Positions 1-7,408 of a stretch of DNA of 22,575 nucleotides are shown one piece after another (position 1 is the stretch's first letter; each line of letters begins with the position of its first letter). The DNA lies in contig JBHHZJ010000061.1 in NCBI GenBank assembly GCA_046758005.1, positions 1 through 22,575 of the forward strand, in the 5' to 3' direction. Source of the stretch: JBHHZJ01 sp046758005. Its GTDB lineage: Bacteria > Pseudomonadota > Alphaproteobacteria > Kiloniellales > J153. The position numbers were made by a program, and so were the translations under genes. The notes beneath the pieces were generated by a model, which was not told the DNA's origin, searched no databases, and saw nothing but the letters and a program-made list of their open reading frames with translations.

Positions 1-491
1 GCCGACAGGTGCTTGCGCACGCAGTTCATCTGCGCGATGTCGGCGCCGGAGGCGAGCAGGGCGCGGTTGACCGCCTGCTTGTCCTCGAGCGTCAGCCCCG
101 GGGCGGGCAGGCTGAGCAGGGCCGAGCCGCCGCCCGAGATCAGGCACAACGCCAGATCGTCCGCGCTCAACCCGCGGACCAGGTCCAGGATGCGCTGCGC
201 CGCGCGGCGCCCCGCCGCGTCCGGCACCGGGTGCGCCGCCTCGACCACCTCGATGGAGCGGCAGGGCACGGCGTGGCCGTAGCGCGTGACGACGAGCCCC
301 GTCAGCGGTCCGGGCCAGTGATCCTCGACCGCGCGCGCCATGGCCGCGGCGGCCTTTCCCGCCCCGACGACGACGGTGCGGCCCGGCGGCGGCGCGGGCA
401 GGTGCGGCGGCACCGCGCGCCGGGGATCGGCGGCGGCGAGGGCCGCGTCGAACAGACCGCGCAACAGTGCTCGCGCCGCGGCCGGTGTCAT
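1..491 (-). CDS. Glycerate 2-kinase (DUF4147/MOFRL family), 3' part cut by window edge
   Basis: Only the N-terminal ~163 codons are in the window; the gene runs off the left edge. The translation starts MTPAAARALLRGLFDAAL. It carries the family landmarks: VVVGAGKAAAAMA (about residues 38-50), then an HPVPD segment, LISGGGSALLSLP, and NCVRKHLS just before the edge. These fit the DUF4147 domain of glycerate 2-kinases (GckA/TtuD type, once annotated as hydroxypyruvate reductase). That enzyme phosphorylates D-glycerate with ATP in the cytoplasm, feeding glyoxylate, serine-cycle or tartrate carbon into glycolysis. The ATG at 491 opens the conserved reading. The gene diverges from the FGase gene across 223 nt, which holds a TTGACG promoter candidate and a long palindrome. 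The family call is firm; which pathway it serves cannot be read from this fragment. Confidence 0.88.
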   Translation of the reverse strand, partial: MTPAAARALLRGLFDAALAAADPRRAVPPHLPAPPPGRTVVVGAGKAAAAMARAVEDHWPGPLTGLVVTRYGHAVPCRSIEVVEAAHPVPDAAGRRAAQRILDLVRGLSADDLALCLISGGGSALLSLPAPGLTLEDKQAVNRALLASGADIAQMNCVRKHLS

Positions 492-637
492 CCCGGGCGG
501 TGCGCGCGCGCGGATTTTCCGGAAACCGTGGATCGGGCGAGGTCTCGGGCCCGGTGCCGGCTCCCGGTGGCTCGTCTGCCTCGCCCCGAACGCGCCGGGC
601 GAGCCAGCCTCTTTGGGGAGCAAGAGTTCACGAGACC

Positions 638-667
638 TTTATGCGGCGCGGGCGCGCGCCGCGTCAA
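638..667 (-). promoter_or_regulatory. Candidate sigma70-type promoter for the glycerate kinase gene
   Basis: Read on the minus strand, TTGACG (667-662) is followed after 18 nt by CATAAA (643-638). The first matches the -35 consensus at five of six positions, the second matches TATAAT at four. Transcription would start near 631, leaving a leader of about 140 nt before the ATG at 491. The -35 lies inside the palindrome at 656-677. This is prediction by eye only. Confidence 0.4.
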
Positions 668-677
668 GACGCGGCGC
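656..677. promoter_or_regulatory. 22-nt near-perfect palindrome between divergent genes, operator candidate
   Basis: The arms GCGCCGCGTC (656-665) and GACGCGGCGC (668-677) are exact reverse complements separated by AA. The element covers the -35 box of the candidate glycerate kinase promoter and lies just upstream of the candidate FGase promoter. It is placed where a repressor or activator could control both genes. In this GC-rich sequence it could also be a chance palindrome or an RNA hairpin. No regulator gene is nearby. Confidence 0.4.
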
Positions 678-681
678 CCTG

Positions 682-708
682 TTGCAAGCCGACCCGAGCC
701 GCTATAGT
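682..708 (+). promoter_or_regulatory. Candidate promoter giving a leaderless FGase transcript
   Basis: TTGCAA (682-687) and TATAGT (703-708) are separated by 15 nt, a little shorter than the usual 16-18. TATAGT ends 6 nt before the ATG at 715, so transcription would begin at or next to the start codon. There is no Shine-Dalgarno-like sequence before that ATG, which agrees with a leaderless mRNA. Unproven. Confidence 0.4.
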
Positions 709-714
709 CCGGTC

Positions 715-1548
715 ATGATGCCGGACGCCGTGATGTCGAGCGAAACCGGCGCCGAGGCGAAGGGGGGCAGCCTGCTCGCGGCCGAAGAACCGGCGCCCTA
801 CGAGCTGTACAACGAGGCTGGCCGCGCGCCGGTGCTGTTGCTGTGCGACCACGCCTCGCGGCGGCTGCCGCGCGCGCTGGGGACCCTGGGCCTGAGCGAG
901 GCCGAGCTGCTGCGGCACGTCGCTTGGGACATCGGGATCGCCGAGGTCACCCGCGCGCTCGCGGAGCGGCTCGACGCGCCGGCGGTTCTCAGCCGCTTCT
1001 CCCGCCTGATCGTCGATCCGAACCGGGCGCTCGACGACCCCACGCTGATCCCGCGCCTGAGCGACGGCGTGATCGTTCCGGGCAACAGGGACCTGTCGCC
1101 GGCGGCGGTCCGGGCCCGGGTCGAGCGTTTCCATCGGCCCTATCACGCGGCCATCGACCGCATGCTCGACGCCCTGGCCGCGCGCGCAGCGGCGCCGGCC
1201 GTCGTTTCCATGCATAGCTTCACCCCGGTCATGAAGGGCTTCGAGCGGCCCTGGCACGTGGGGGTCCTGTGGAACGAGGACCCGCGACTGCCCCTGCCGT
1301 TGATGGCCAAGCTGCGGGCGCAGGGCCTGAGCGTGGGGGACAACGAGCCCTATTCCGGCCGCGACGGCCACGGCTACACCCTGCACGTGCACGCCGAGCC
1401 GCGTGGATTGGCCCATGCGCTGATCGAGGTTCGCCAGGACCTGATCGACACCCATCACGGCGCCGCCGAATGGGCCGAGCGGCTGAGCGGCGTCCTGGGC
1501 GCGGTGCTCGACGATCCGGCCGTCCGCCGGACGGAACGGGACCAATGA
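715..1548 (+). CDS. N-formylglutamate amidohydrolase family protein
   Basis: This 277-aa protein matches the FGase family (PF05013), zinc-dependent hydrolases of which the type member converts N-formyl-L-glutamate to glutamate and formate. Family landmarks are CDHASRRLP (from residue 44), AWDIGI, SRFSRLIVDPNR, SMHSF (residues 165-169) and IEVRQDLI near the C-terminus; the His and Asp/Glu residues in them are the likely metal site. No histidine-utilisation genes are nearby, so the true substrate may not be formylglutamate. The stop TGA overlaps the next gene's ATG by 4 nt (ATGA), so it is translationally coupled to a YbdK-type ligase. The ATG at 715 was chosen because TATAGT ends 6 nt upstream. 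The in-frame ATGs at 718 and 733 are also possible, and none has a ribosome binding site. Confidence 0.88.
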   Translation: MMPDAVMSSETGAEAKGGSLLAAEEPAPYELYNEAGRAPVLLLCDHASRRLPRALGTLGLSEAELLRHVAWDIGIAEVTRALAERLDAPAVLSRFSRLIVDPNRALDDPTLIPRLSDGVIVPGNRDLSPAAVRARVERFHRPYHAAIDRMLDALAARAAAPAVVSMHSFTPVMKGFERPWHVGVLWNEDPRLPLPLMAKLRAQGLSVGDNEPYSGRDGHGYTLHVHAEPRGLAHALIEVRQDLIDTHHGAAEWAERLSGVLGAVLDDPAVRRTERDQ

Positions 1549-2681
1549 GCCAGGACGAACCGCCGTTCACGGTCGGCATCGAGGAGGAGTACCTGCTCGT
1601 CGATCCGCAGACCCGGGACCTGGCCACCGAGGTGCCGGACGCGCTCATGGTCGAGTGCCAGCGGCGCCTGGAGGACCAGGTGAGCCCGGAGTTCCTGCAG
1701 TCGCAGATCGAGGTCGGCACGCGGGTGTGCAGCACCGTCAAGCAGGCCGCCCGGGAACTGGCGCGCATGCGCAAGGCCGTGGCCGAGGTGGCGGCCGAGC
1801 ACGGGCTGGCGCCCATCGCCGCCTCGACCCATCCCTTCGCGGCCTGGGAGCGGCAGGAGCACACCGACAAGGAGCGCTACCACATCATCGCGCGCGACAT
1901 GCAGGCGGTGGCGCGGCGCCTGCTCATCTGCGGCATGCACGTCCATGTCGGGCTGGAAAACGACGAGCTGCGCATCGACCTGTTGGGCCAGGTCAGCTAC
2001 TTCCTGCCGCACCTGCTGGCGCTGTCCACGTCGTCCCCTTTCTGGCGCGGGCAGGAGACCGGGCTCAAGTCGTACCGCATCGCCGTGTTCGACGAGCTGC
2101 CCCGCACCGGGCTGCCCGAAACGTTCGAGAGCTACGGCGAATACATCCGCCACGTGGACATCCTGGTCAACGCCGGGGTGATCGAGGACGCGACCAAGCT
2201 GTGGTGGGACGTGCGCCCCTCGGCGCGCTTCCCGACGCTCGAGCTGCGCATCGCCGACATATGCACGCGGCTCAAGGACGGCATCGCGGTGGCCGCGATC
2301 TACGTCTGCCTGCTGCGCATGCTCTACCGCCTGAAGCGCAACAACCAGCGCTGGCGGCGCTATTCCAACATGCTGATCCAGGAGAACCGCTGGCGGGCGC
2401 AGCGCTACGGCATCGACCAGGGCCTGATCGACTTCGGCATCGGCAATATCGTGCCCTACGCGGAATTGCTCGAGGAGATCATCGAGCTGGTCCGCGTCGA
2501 CGCCTTGGCCCTCGACTGCCTGCCCGAGGTCGAGCGCGCGCGCAAGATCGTCACCGGCGGCACCAGCGCGCACCGCCAGCTCGCCGTCTACCGCGAGGCG
2601 CTCGAGGCCGGCGCGGACAAGATGGAGGCCCAGCGCAAGGTGGTCGACATGCTGATCGAGGAGACGGTCGCCGGTCTGTAG
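1545..2681 (+). CDS. ybdK: Carboxylate-amine ligase, YbdK/GCS2 family
   Basis: The product is 378 aa, close to E. coli YbdK (372 aa). It shows the glutamate-cysteine ligase type 2 signature: GIEEEY at residues 11-16, GMHVHVG at 130-136, LSTSSPFWRG, and WWDVRPSARFPTLELRIAD. The Glu cluster and paired His residues are the expected Mg-ATP and substrate site. YbdK-type enzymes activate a carboxylate with ATP and join it to an amine; E. coli YbdK has only weak gamma-glutamylcysteine ligase activity, so the physiological substrate is open. The start ATG overlaps the TGA of the upstream FGase-family gene (ATGA), so the two are almost certainly made together. One builds and one hydrolyses amide bonds, so they may share a glutamyl-type metabolite; that link is inference. 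Confidence 0.9.
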   Translation: MSQDEPPFTVGIEEEYLLVDPQTRDLATEVPDALMVECQRRLEDQVSPEFLQSQIEVGTRVCSTVKQAARELARMRKAVAEVAAEHGLAPIAASTHPFAAWERQEHTDKERYHIIARDMQAVARRLLICGMHVHVGLENDELRIDLLGQVSYFLPHLLALSTSSPFWRGQETGLKSYRIAVFDELPRTGLPETFESYGEYIRHVDILVNAGVIEDATKLWWDVRPSARFPTLELRIADICTRLKDGIAVAAIYVCLLRMLYRLKRNNQRWRRYSNMLIQENRWRAQRYGIDQGLIDFGIGNIVPYAELLEEIIELVRVDALALDCLPEVERARKIVTGGTSAHRQLAVYREALEAGADKMEAQRKVVDMLIEETVAGL

Positions 2682-3084
2682 GGGGCCGGCCGTGCGGCGC
2701 GAGGCCGGGATGCGGCTTGGGGCGCAATGTCGGATGCCGGACGCCAGTCGCTCTGCACCGAAACCCCCCTCCGGACCCGCCGTGCCGACCCACGGTCCTC
2801 CGCGCGTCCCGCACCGGCCCGTTGAGGGCGGTGGAATCGGTGCGTCTTGGTGCCTCCCTCGGTGCCGGGCGGCGCAGGCGATTGGCCGGGCCCCTGCCGG
2901 CTCCGCTTCCTCGGCCTATCGCGTATGGCAATGATTTCGAGGCTTTCTGTATGATCGCTCTCGGGCCAGCGCAACCGCTATGAGAACGCCGGGCCAACCG
3001 GGTCGTGTCGGTTCCTGCTGCCCCGTCCGCGCCGGCGCAACGCGCGCGGGCAAACCCGTTATCGAATTTTGGGGAGGACATGTG
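2682..3084. other. 403-nt intergenic region upstream of the DUF6282-like gene
   Basis: No convincing gene is present; the reading frames here are short and lack family features. The first 240 nt are GC-rich with nothing recognisable. Around 2926-2955 there is a weak promoter-like pair, TGGCAA and TATGAT with an 18-nt spacer on the plus strand. A strong ribosome binding site (GGGGAGG, 3071-3077) precedes the ATG at 3085. An in-frame ATG at 2980 would extend the next protein but would bury its signal peptide. Confidence 0.5.
2926..2955 (+). promoter_or_regulatory. Weak promoter candidate for the DUF6282-like gene
   Basis: TGGCAA (2926-2931) is followed after 18 nt by TATGAT (2950-2955), which matches TATAAT at five positions. 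The surrounding 2921-2960 is less GC-rich than its flanks. A start near 2962 would leave a leader of roughly 120 nt. The -35 is poor. Confidence 0.28.
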
Positions 3085-4056
3085 ATGAAACGCGGTGTCA
3101 TGACCATCGTCGCCGCCGTGGCCGTGCTCGCGCTCGGCGCGTCGTCGGTTGTCGCGGCGGGGAAGGTGGCGGGCTTTCCGCCGGTGCCGCCCAAGGTGAG
3201 CCCCATCCAGGGCGCGATCGACTTCCAGGTCCATTCGGCGCCGGACATCATCGGGCTCAGCGTCAACGACCTGGAGGTCGCCCGCGCCGCGAGGCGCGCC
3301 GGCATGCGGGCCATCGTGCTGATGAACCACATCACGATCACCGCCGACCGGGCGGGGCTGGTGGCCGCCGAGGTCCCGGGCATCGAAGTCTTCGGGGGCA
3401 TCGTGCTCAACCGCGCCGTGGGCGGCATCAATCCCATCGCCGTCGAATGGATGCACCGCTTCGAGGGTGGCCGCGGCAAGGTGGTGTGGTTCCCGACCTT
3501 CGAGGCCGACCACCACAAGAAAACCTTCGGCGGCGGCGACGGCATCAAGCTCATGAAGGACGGCAAGCTGAAGCCCGAGGTCGAAGAGGTGCTGAAGATC
3601 ATCGCCCGGGAGAATTTGGTCCTTCACACCGGCCACGTCACGCCGAAGGAAACCCTCGCCCTCATCAAGCGGGGCAAGGAACTCGGGATCGAGAACATGG
3701 CCGTGACCCACGCCATGGCGGACGTGCCGGGCCTGTCGCTCGATCAGATGAAGCAGGCCGCGGCCATGGGGGCGATGCTTGAGCTCGTTTATCTGAACGT
3801 GCTCATGGGCCCCAAAGCGCACCTCGGCTGGATGCGCCGGTGGAAGCGCGTTTCGCCGAAAGATATGGCTGCGGCCATCAAAGCCGTGGGCGCGGACCAT
3901 TTCATCCTGTCGAGCGATTTGGGCCAGAGCGGCAACCCCATTCATCCCGACGGCTACAAGAGGCTCGTCATCGGGCTCAAGAAAGCTGGGGTCTCGCAGG
4001 CCGAGATCGACAAGATGATGAAGACGAACCCGGCGAAGCTTCTGGGCCTCGACTGA
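3085..4056 (+). CDS. Exported DUF6282-like amidohydrolase
   Basis: The protein is 323 aa. Residues 1-25 form a Sec-type signal peptide: a basic start (MKRG), a hydrophobic core, then VVAAGK. The rest resembles the DUF6282/amidohydrolase-like TIM-barrel hydrolases. Candidate metal or catalytic residues are His50 (in DFQVHSAPD), His181 and His184 (HTGH), His209 (THAM) and Asp278 (SSDLG). In most amidohydrolases the first strand carries HxH; here it reads Q48-V-H50, so one expected ligand is Gln. Reaction and substrate are unknown; periplasmic hydrolysis is inferred. The start was set by GGGGAGG 7 nt upstream and by the signal peptide. A GTG directly before this ATG is also in frame. The gene faces a Tat-exported formamidase-family gene, so two exported hydrolases sit tail to tail. 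Confidence 0.72.
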   Translation: MKRGVMTIVAAVAVLALGASSVVAAGKVAGFPPVPPKVSPIQGAIDFQVHSAPDIIGLSVNDLEVARAARRAGMRAIVLMNHITITADRAGLVAAEVPGIEVFGGIVLNRAVGGINPIAVEWMHRFEGGRGKVVWFPTFEADHHKKTFGGGDGIKLMKDGKLKPEVEEVLKIIARENLVLHTGHVTPKETLALIKRGKELGIENMAVTHAMADVPGLSLDQMKQAAAMGAMLELVYLNVLMGPKAHLGWMRRWKRVSPKDMAAAIKAVGADHFILSSDLGQSGNPIHPDGYKRLVIGLKKAGVSQAEIDKMMKTNPAKLLGLD

Positions 4057-4228
4057 TCGCGGGCGGCATGGGTCGCGGTGCCTGAGGGGTGAGGCCGCGG
4101 GGCTCCGGCGGCGCCGTTCGGCGCGCCGGGTTGGCCCTGGGCGGCGGCGCGCGAACATAGGACGAAATACGACCGAGCGGATGGCTTCGCCGGCTCGCCG
4201 GTATGACCCGTCCCAAGGCGAAGCTGAA

Positions 4229-4258
4229 CCGCCGCCCCCCGGGAACAGGGGGCGGCGG
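4229..4258. terminator. Strong hairpin between convergent genes
   Basis: CCGCCGCCCCC (4229-4239) pairs perfectly with GGGGGCGGCGG (4248-4258) around an 8-nt loop. It lies in the 253-nt gap between two converging genes and could stop transcription from both sides. Neither side has a clear T-run, so it is not a textbook intrinsic terminator. Apart from this hairpin the gap holds nothing recognisable. Confidence 0.5.
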
Positions 4259-4309
4259 GCCGAGCGTTCAGGGTGGTGCGTGAAATTTTCGGTGGCGGAA
4301 CGCGAAGTC

Positions 4310-5737
4310 CTATGCGCCGTTGCCCACGAAGACCCTCTTCTTGATCGTCGCGTGGACGCCCCAGTTGCCATCGACAACCTGGGTCACGCCGAAGTCCGTG
4401 GCGACGGACATGAGGGAGATCGCTTCGTCCTCGCTCAGGGACTGCGTGGTCATGAGGAAATGCCGCATCTTGCGGAAGGCGTCCCTCATCGCCTTGTCCA
4501 CGGAGGAACTCTCATAGATCTTCTGCTGGGCCTTCGCGCCTAGCTCTTGCAGGTAATTCGCGTAGCTGAAGCCGTGGACGACCCATTCATCCTTGGTTTC
4601 CAGGAGCGGATAGCTCAGGTTATCGAGGATGGTGCCGCCCAAATCGCCTTTCTTATGAAGAACGAGCTGAAAAACGCCGGTCAGCGACATCTCGATCGCC
4701 GTCCCGCACAGCTCCGAGTCCCCCTGGGCCGCATGCGAATCGCCGACCGATAGGAGACCTCCTTCCACGGCGACCGGGTAATACATCGTCGCGCCCTTCC
4801 CGATACGCCAGTCGTCGATGTTGCCGCCGAAATAGCTGGGCGGAATCGAGTCGACGATATCCTGCTCCTTGGGCGCCAGACCGAGCACCCCGAAGTGGGG
4901 GCGGATCGGAACGCGGACGTTTTTCAGGATGCCGTGGTTCTCTTGCACGAGCGAATGATCGACCGGTACGCCGGGGTAATCGATGATCTTGTGGACGACG
5001 CCGAATGGGTCCGTCTGCGGCACCCAACGGAAATTGTAGACGGCTTTGGCCCAGTCCCGCTCGCCGTCGGCTTCCAGCTCGTAGATCGTGATGATTTCCC
5101 GCGGCTTGGGATCCTCGATCAGATCGTGATAGTGAAACCCCCACCAGGCGGCGGCATTGCTGCCGAAGGCTTTGCCTTTGTATTTCGGGTTGGCCGACGG
5201 GCGTGGATGGACGTCGAGGATGCGAACCTCGAGGATGTCCCCGGGTGCCGCGCCCCGGACGTAGACCGGACCGGTCAGGATGTGGACGCCGAAACCTTCA
5301 CCGGCGCCGCGCCCGAATACCGATGCATCCATCGGTCCGGCGCCTCTGCGGTTCACGTTCTTTTGCTCCTTGGTCCAGAGGTACACGCTCTCCAGGCCCG
5401 GGTCCCCTTTGATCATGCGTTCGGAGTCGTCGTTGGCGTGGTGGGTCAGGGACTCGATGGTCACGAAGTCGCCCGAATCAACCTCGATCAGGGGTTTCAG
5501 GTTCTTGCTGAAATAGCCCCAGTGGACCGTGTCTGCGGAGGCGGGAACGTAGTAGTGGTTGGTGGTCCCGACCTTTCCCGGCTTCAATTCCGCGGCTCGC
5601 GCCGGGGAGATGTGCGGAAATCCGATCGCCCCAAGGGTTGCGGCGGCGCTGCTCGCCGCGACGGCGCCCTTCAAAAAGTTCCGACGGCCTTTGGTCGCCG
5701 CCCCGGTATTCGTCCTCCCGTCGCATTCTTCCTTCAT
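4310..5737 (-). CDS. Tat-exported acetamidase/formamidase family protein
   Basis: This is a 475-aa protein. Near the N-terminus GRRNFLKG (residues 17-24) is a twin-arginine motif, followed by an Ala-rich hydrophobic stretch and a likely cleavage site near residues 46-49 (ARAA). The mature part matches the FmdA_AmdA family: VDSGDFVTIES, GDILEVRILDVHPRP, and the SVGDSHAAQGDSELCGTAIE segment, equivalent to the family's DxHAAQGxGE motif. Family enzymes hydrolyse formamide or short amides to the acid and ammonia, and most are cytoplasmic, so a Tat leader is notable. A ribosome binding site (AGGGGGAG) precedes the ATG. Upstream, towards the methyltransferase gene, lies an inverted repeat at 5835-5858. 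The exact substrate is not evident. Confidence 0.85.
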   Translation of the reverse strand: MKEECDGRTNTGAATKGRRNFLKGAVAASSAAATLGAIGFPHISPARAAELKPGKVGTTNHYYVPASADTVHWGYFSKNLKPLIEVDSGDFVTIESLTHHANDDSERMIKGDPGLESVYLWTKEQKNVNRRGAGPMDASVFGRGAGEGFGVHILTGPVYVRGAAPGDILEVRILDVHPRPSANPKYKGKAFGSNAAAWWGFHYHDLIEDPKPREIITIYELEADGERDWAKAVYNFRWVPQTDPFGVVHKIIDYPGVPVDHSLVQENHGILKNVRVPIRPHFGVLGLAPKEQDIVDSIPPSYFGGNIDDWRIGKGATMYYPVAVEGGLLSVGDSHAAQGDSELCGTAIEMSLTGVFQLVLHKKGDLGGTILDNLSYPLLETKDEWVVHGFSYANYLQELGAKAQQKIYESSSVDKAMRDAFRKMRHFLMTTQSLSEDEAISLMSVATDFGVTQVVDGNWGVHATIKKRVFVGNGA

Positions 5738-6075
5738 GGTGTTTCTCCCCCTGTGAACACGGCCTTGGCACGTGAGGCCGGCCGAATCCGAATGTCGGTC
5801 CGTTCCGGAATATCCCCAATCACGCCCGCCGGTTGCCGAAAGGTTAACAAGTTTCGGCGTCTGGTGGGAGCCGGATGTCGATGCATCGCCTTCGCGCGAT
5901 TCTCATCGACCCGGACCTGCTCTAGGTACGCCTCGCGCGCCAATCCTTACCTGCAGCGACGCAGAGAAATGCCTCACGCCGGGAAAATCCCCAAGGGCGT
6001 CCGGAAATGATAGGTTCGCGCCTGCAAGGCTCTTTTGCCTGCCGTCAACGTTTCTTGAAGGGGGGGTGAAATCGC
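5738..6075. other. 338-nt divergent intergenic region (formamidase / methyltransferase)
   Basis: No gene is visible. The region holds the inverted repeat at 5835-5858 and a 10-nt palindrome CGATGCATCG (5879-5888). Ribosome binding sites occur at both ends: GGGGGAG before the formamidase start and a G-run before the methyltransferase ATG. A minus-strand GATATT (5814-5809) could be a -10 for the formamidase gene, but its -35 is poor. No promoter for the plus-strand gene could be picked out. Confidence 0.5.
5835..5858. promoter_or_regulatory. Inverted repeat GCCGAAA-N10-TTTCGGC, operator candidate
   Basis: The arms GCCGAAA (5835-5841) and TTTCGGC (5852-5858) are exact reverse complements. The 10-nt spacer holds the palindrome GTTAAC. 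The 24-nt layout (two half-sites one helical turn apart) is typical of dimeric regulators such as LysR, GntR or LacI types. It lies about 100 nt upstream of the formamidase start on the minus strand. No regulator gene is adjacent. Confidence 0.4.
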
Positions 6076-6870
6076 ATGAGCGAAGGATTGGAATTCGACG
6101 AGGACGCCAGCCGGCGGATCGAACGGGTCTACCAGACACCCGACGTGGTCGCGCAGCGGCGCGACGTGCTCGAGGCGCTGGACCTGACACCGGGCGAACG
6201 GGTCCTGGACGTCGGCTCCGGGCCGGGGCTGCTTGCCTACGACATGGCGGCCGCGGTCGGGCCCGAGGGCCGCGTTCGCGGCATCGATCTCAGCGAGGAC
6301 ATGCTGGCCATGTCGAGGGCGCGCTGCGCCGAACACCCGTGGGCGGAGTTCGAGCCGGCGGATGCCGCGAAACTCCCTTATCCGGACGGCGGCTTCGACG
6401 CCGCGGTCTCGACCCAGGTTTACGAGTACGTTCCCGACATTCCGGCCGCGCTCGCGGAACTCTACCGGGTGCTGCGTCCCGGCGGCCGCGCGGTGATTCT
6501 GGATACCGATTACGATTCGCTGGTGATGCACACCGAAAACCGGGCGCGCATGGCGCGCGTGCTCGCGGCCTGGGACGAACACTTCGTGCATGCCGGCCTT
6601 CCGCGCACCCTGTCGCCCCAACTCCGGGACGCCGGCTTCACGGTCCGGCGGCGCGCCGTGATCCCCATGTTCAACCCGGAGTACGACACGGATACGTTCA
6701 GCCACGGCATGATCGGCATCATCGCGTCGTTCGTCGTCGGACGTAAGGGCGTGACCCGGGAGGAGGCCGATGCCTGGGCCGCGGAGTTGCGCGAGCTCGG
6801 GGAGCGGGGAAGATATTTCTTCAGCCTCAACCGTTACCTGTTCGTGGCGGACAAACCGGGCGCGCCTTGA
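6076..6870 (+). CDS. Class I SAM-dependent methyltransferase
   Basis: The 264-aa protein has a Rossmann methyltransferase core: motif I VLDVGSGPG at residues 43-51, an acidic end of strand 2 (GIDLSEDML), then DAAKLPYPDGGFDAAVS and the post-core LYRVLRPGGRAVILDTD. The layout is that of the Methyltransf_11/UbiE-like group acting on small molecules. The N-terminal segment (RRIERVYQTPDVVAQR) and the C-terminal ~110 residues should define the substrate, but I do not recognise one. The ATG at 6076 follows a G-rich ribosome binding site (GAAGGGGGGG region, ~6055-6066). The next gene, DUF1244, follows after 163 nt on the same strand. A weak hairpin lies just after the stop, so they may be separate units. 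Confidence 0.82.
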   Translation: MSEGLEFDEDASRRIERVYQTPDVVAQRRDVLEALDLTPGERVLDVGSGPGLLAYDMAAAVGPEGRVRGIDLSEDMLAMSRARCAEHPWAEFEPADAAKLPYPDGGFDAAVSTQVYEYVPDIPAALAELYRVLRPGGRAVILDTDYDSLVMHTENRARMARVLAAWDEHFVHAGLPRTLSPQLRDAGFTVRRRAVIPMFNPEYDTDTFSHGMIGIIASFVVGRKGVTREEADAWAAELRELGERGRYFFSLNRYLFVADKPGAP

Positions 6871-6871
6871 G

Positions 6872-6894
6872 GGCGGATCGCCGAGGATCCCGCC
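6872..6894 (+). terminator. Weak hairpin after the methyltransferase gene
   Basis: GGCGGATC (6872-6879) pairs with GATCCCGCC (6886-6894) with one bulged base, directly after the stop at 6868-6870. There is no T-run. It may slow or end transcription, or be chance. Confidence 0.25.
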
Positions 6895-7033
6895 TGCCGC
6901 TTGCCGGTACGGCATGCCCACACGGCCTCTTCGGGCCCCGGGACCCGGCCGCCCGCCGAGCGGATCGGACTGGACAAGAGGGACCGAGCCGGCAAAATCG
7001 GGGAAATCCCGGAACCGAAGGGAGAGCGCAGCG

Positions 7034-7333
7034 ATGGACGAACGCACCCGCATCGAACTCGAGGCCGCCGCCTTCCGCCGCCTGGTGGAACACCTGCGCG
7101 CGCGCACCGACGTGCAGAACATCGACCTGATGAACCTGAGCGGCTTCTGCCGCAATTGCCTGTCCAAGTGGTATGCGGCGGCCGCCCGGGAGCGCGGGAT
7201 CGAAATCGACGAGGCCGCCGCGCGCGAGATCATCTACGGCATGCCCTATTCCGAGTGGAAGGCCAGGTACCAGAGCGAGGCCACGCCGGAGCAGACGGCC
7301 GCCTTCGCGAAGGCCCATCCGGACCACCACTGA
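7034..7333 (+). CDS. DUF1244 domain protein
   Basis: The 99-aa product matches the DUF1244 family (PF06844), small proteins found mainly in proteobacteria. The diagnostic centre is LMNLSGFCRNCLSKWY, where Cys39 and Cys42 form a CxxC pair. After it come IEIDEAAAREIIYGMPYSEWK and a charged tail. The function is unknown; the CxxC might bind metal or be redox-active, but a single pair cannot show this. There is no signal peptide or membrane segment, so it is likely cytoplasmic. The ATG is preceded by AGGGAGAG at a suitable distance, which decides the start over the longer upstream frame. It converges with msrA across 75 nt of GC-rich sequence with only short hairpins. Confidence 0.88.
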   Translation: MDERTRIELEAAAFRRLVEHLRARTDVQNIDLMNLSGFCRNCLSKWYAAAARERGIEIDEAAAREIIYGMPYSEWKARYQSEATPEQTAAFAKAHPDHH

Positions 7334-7408
7334 CGGCGCGCCGACACCGGGCGCGGGCGGGCGCCGTTGAAAAGGCGCGGGCGCGTGCGGGCCGATCGGG
7401 CGCCCGGC

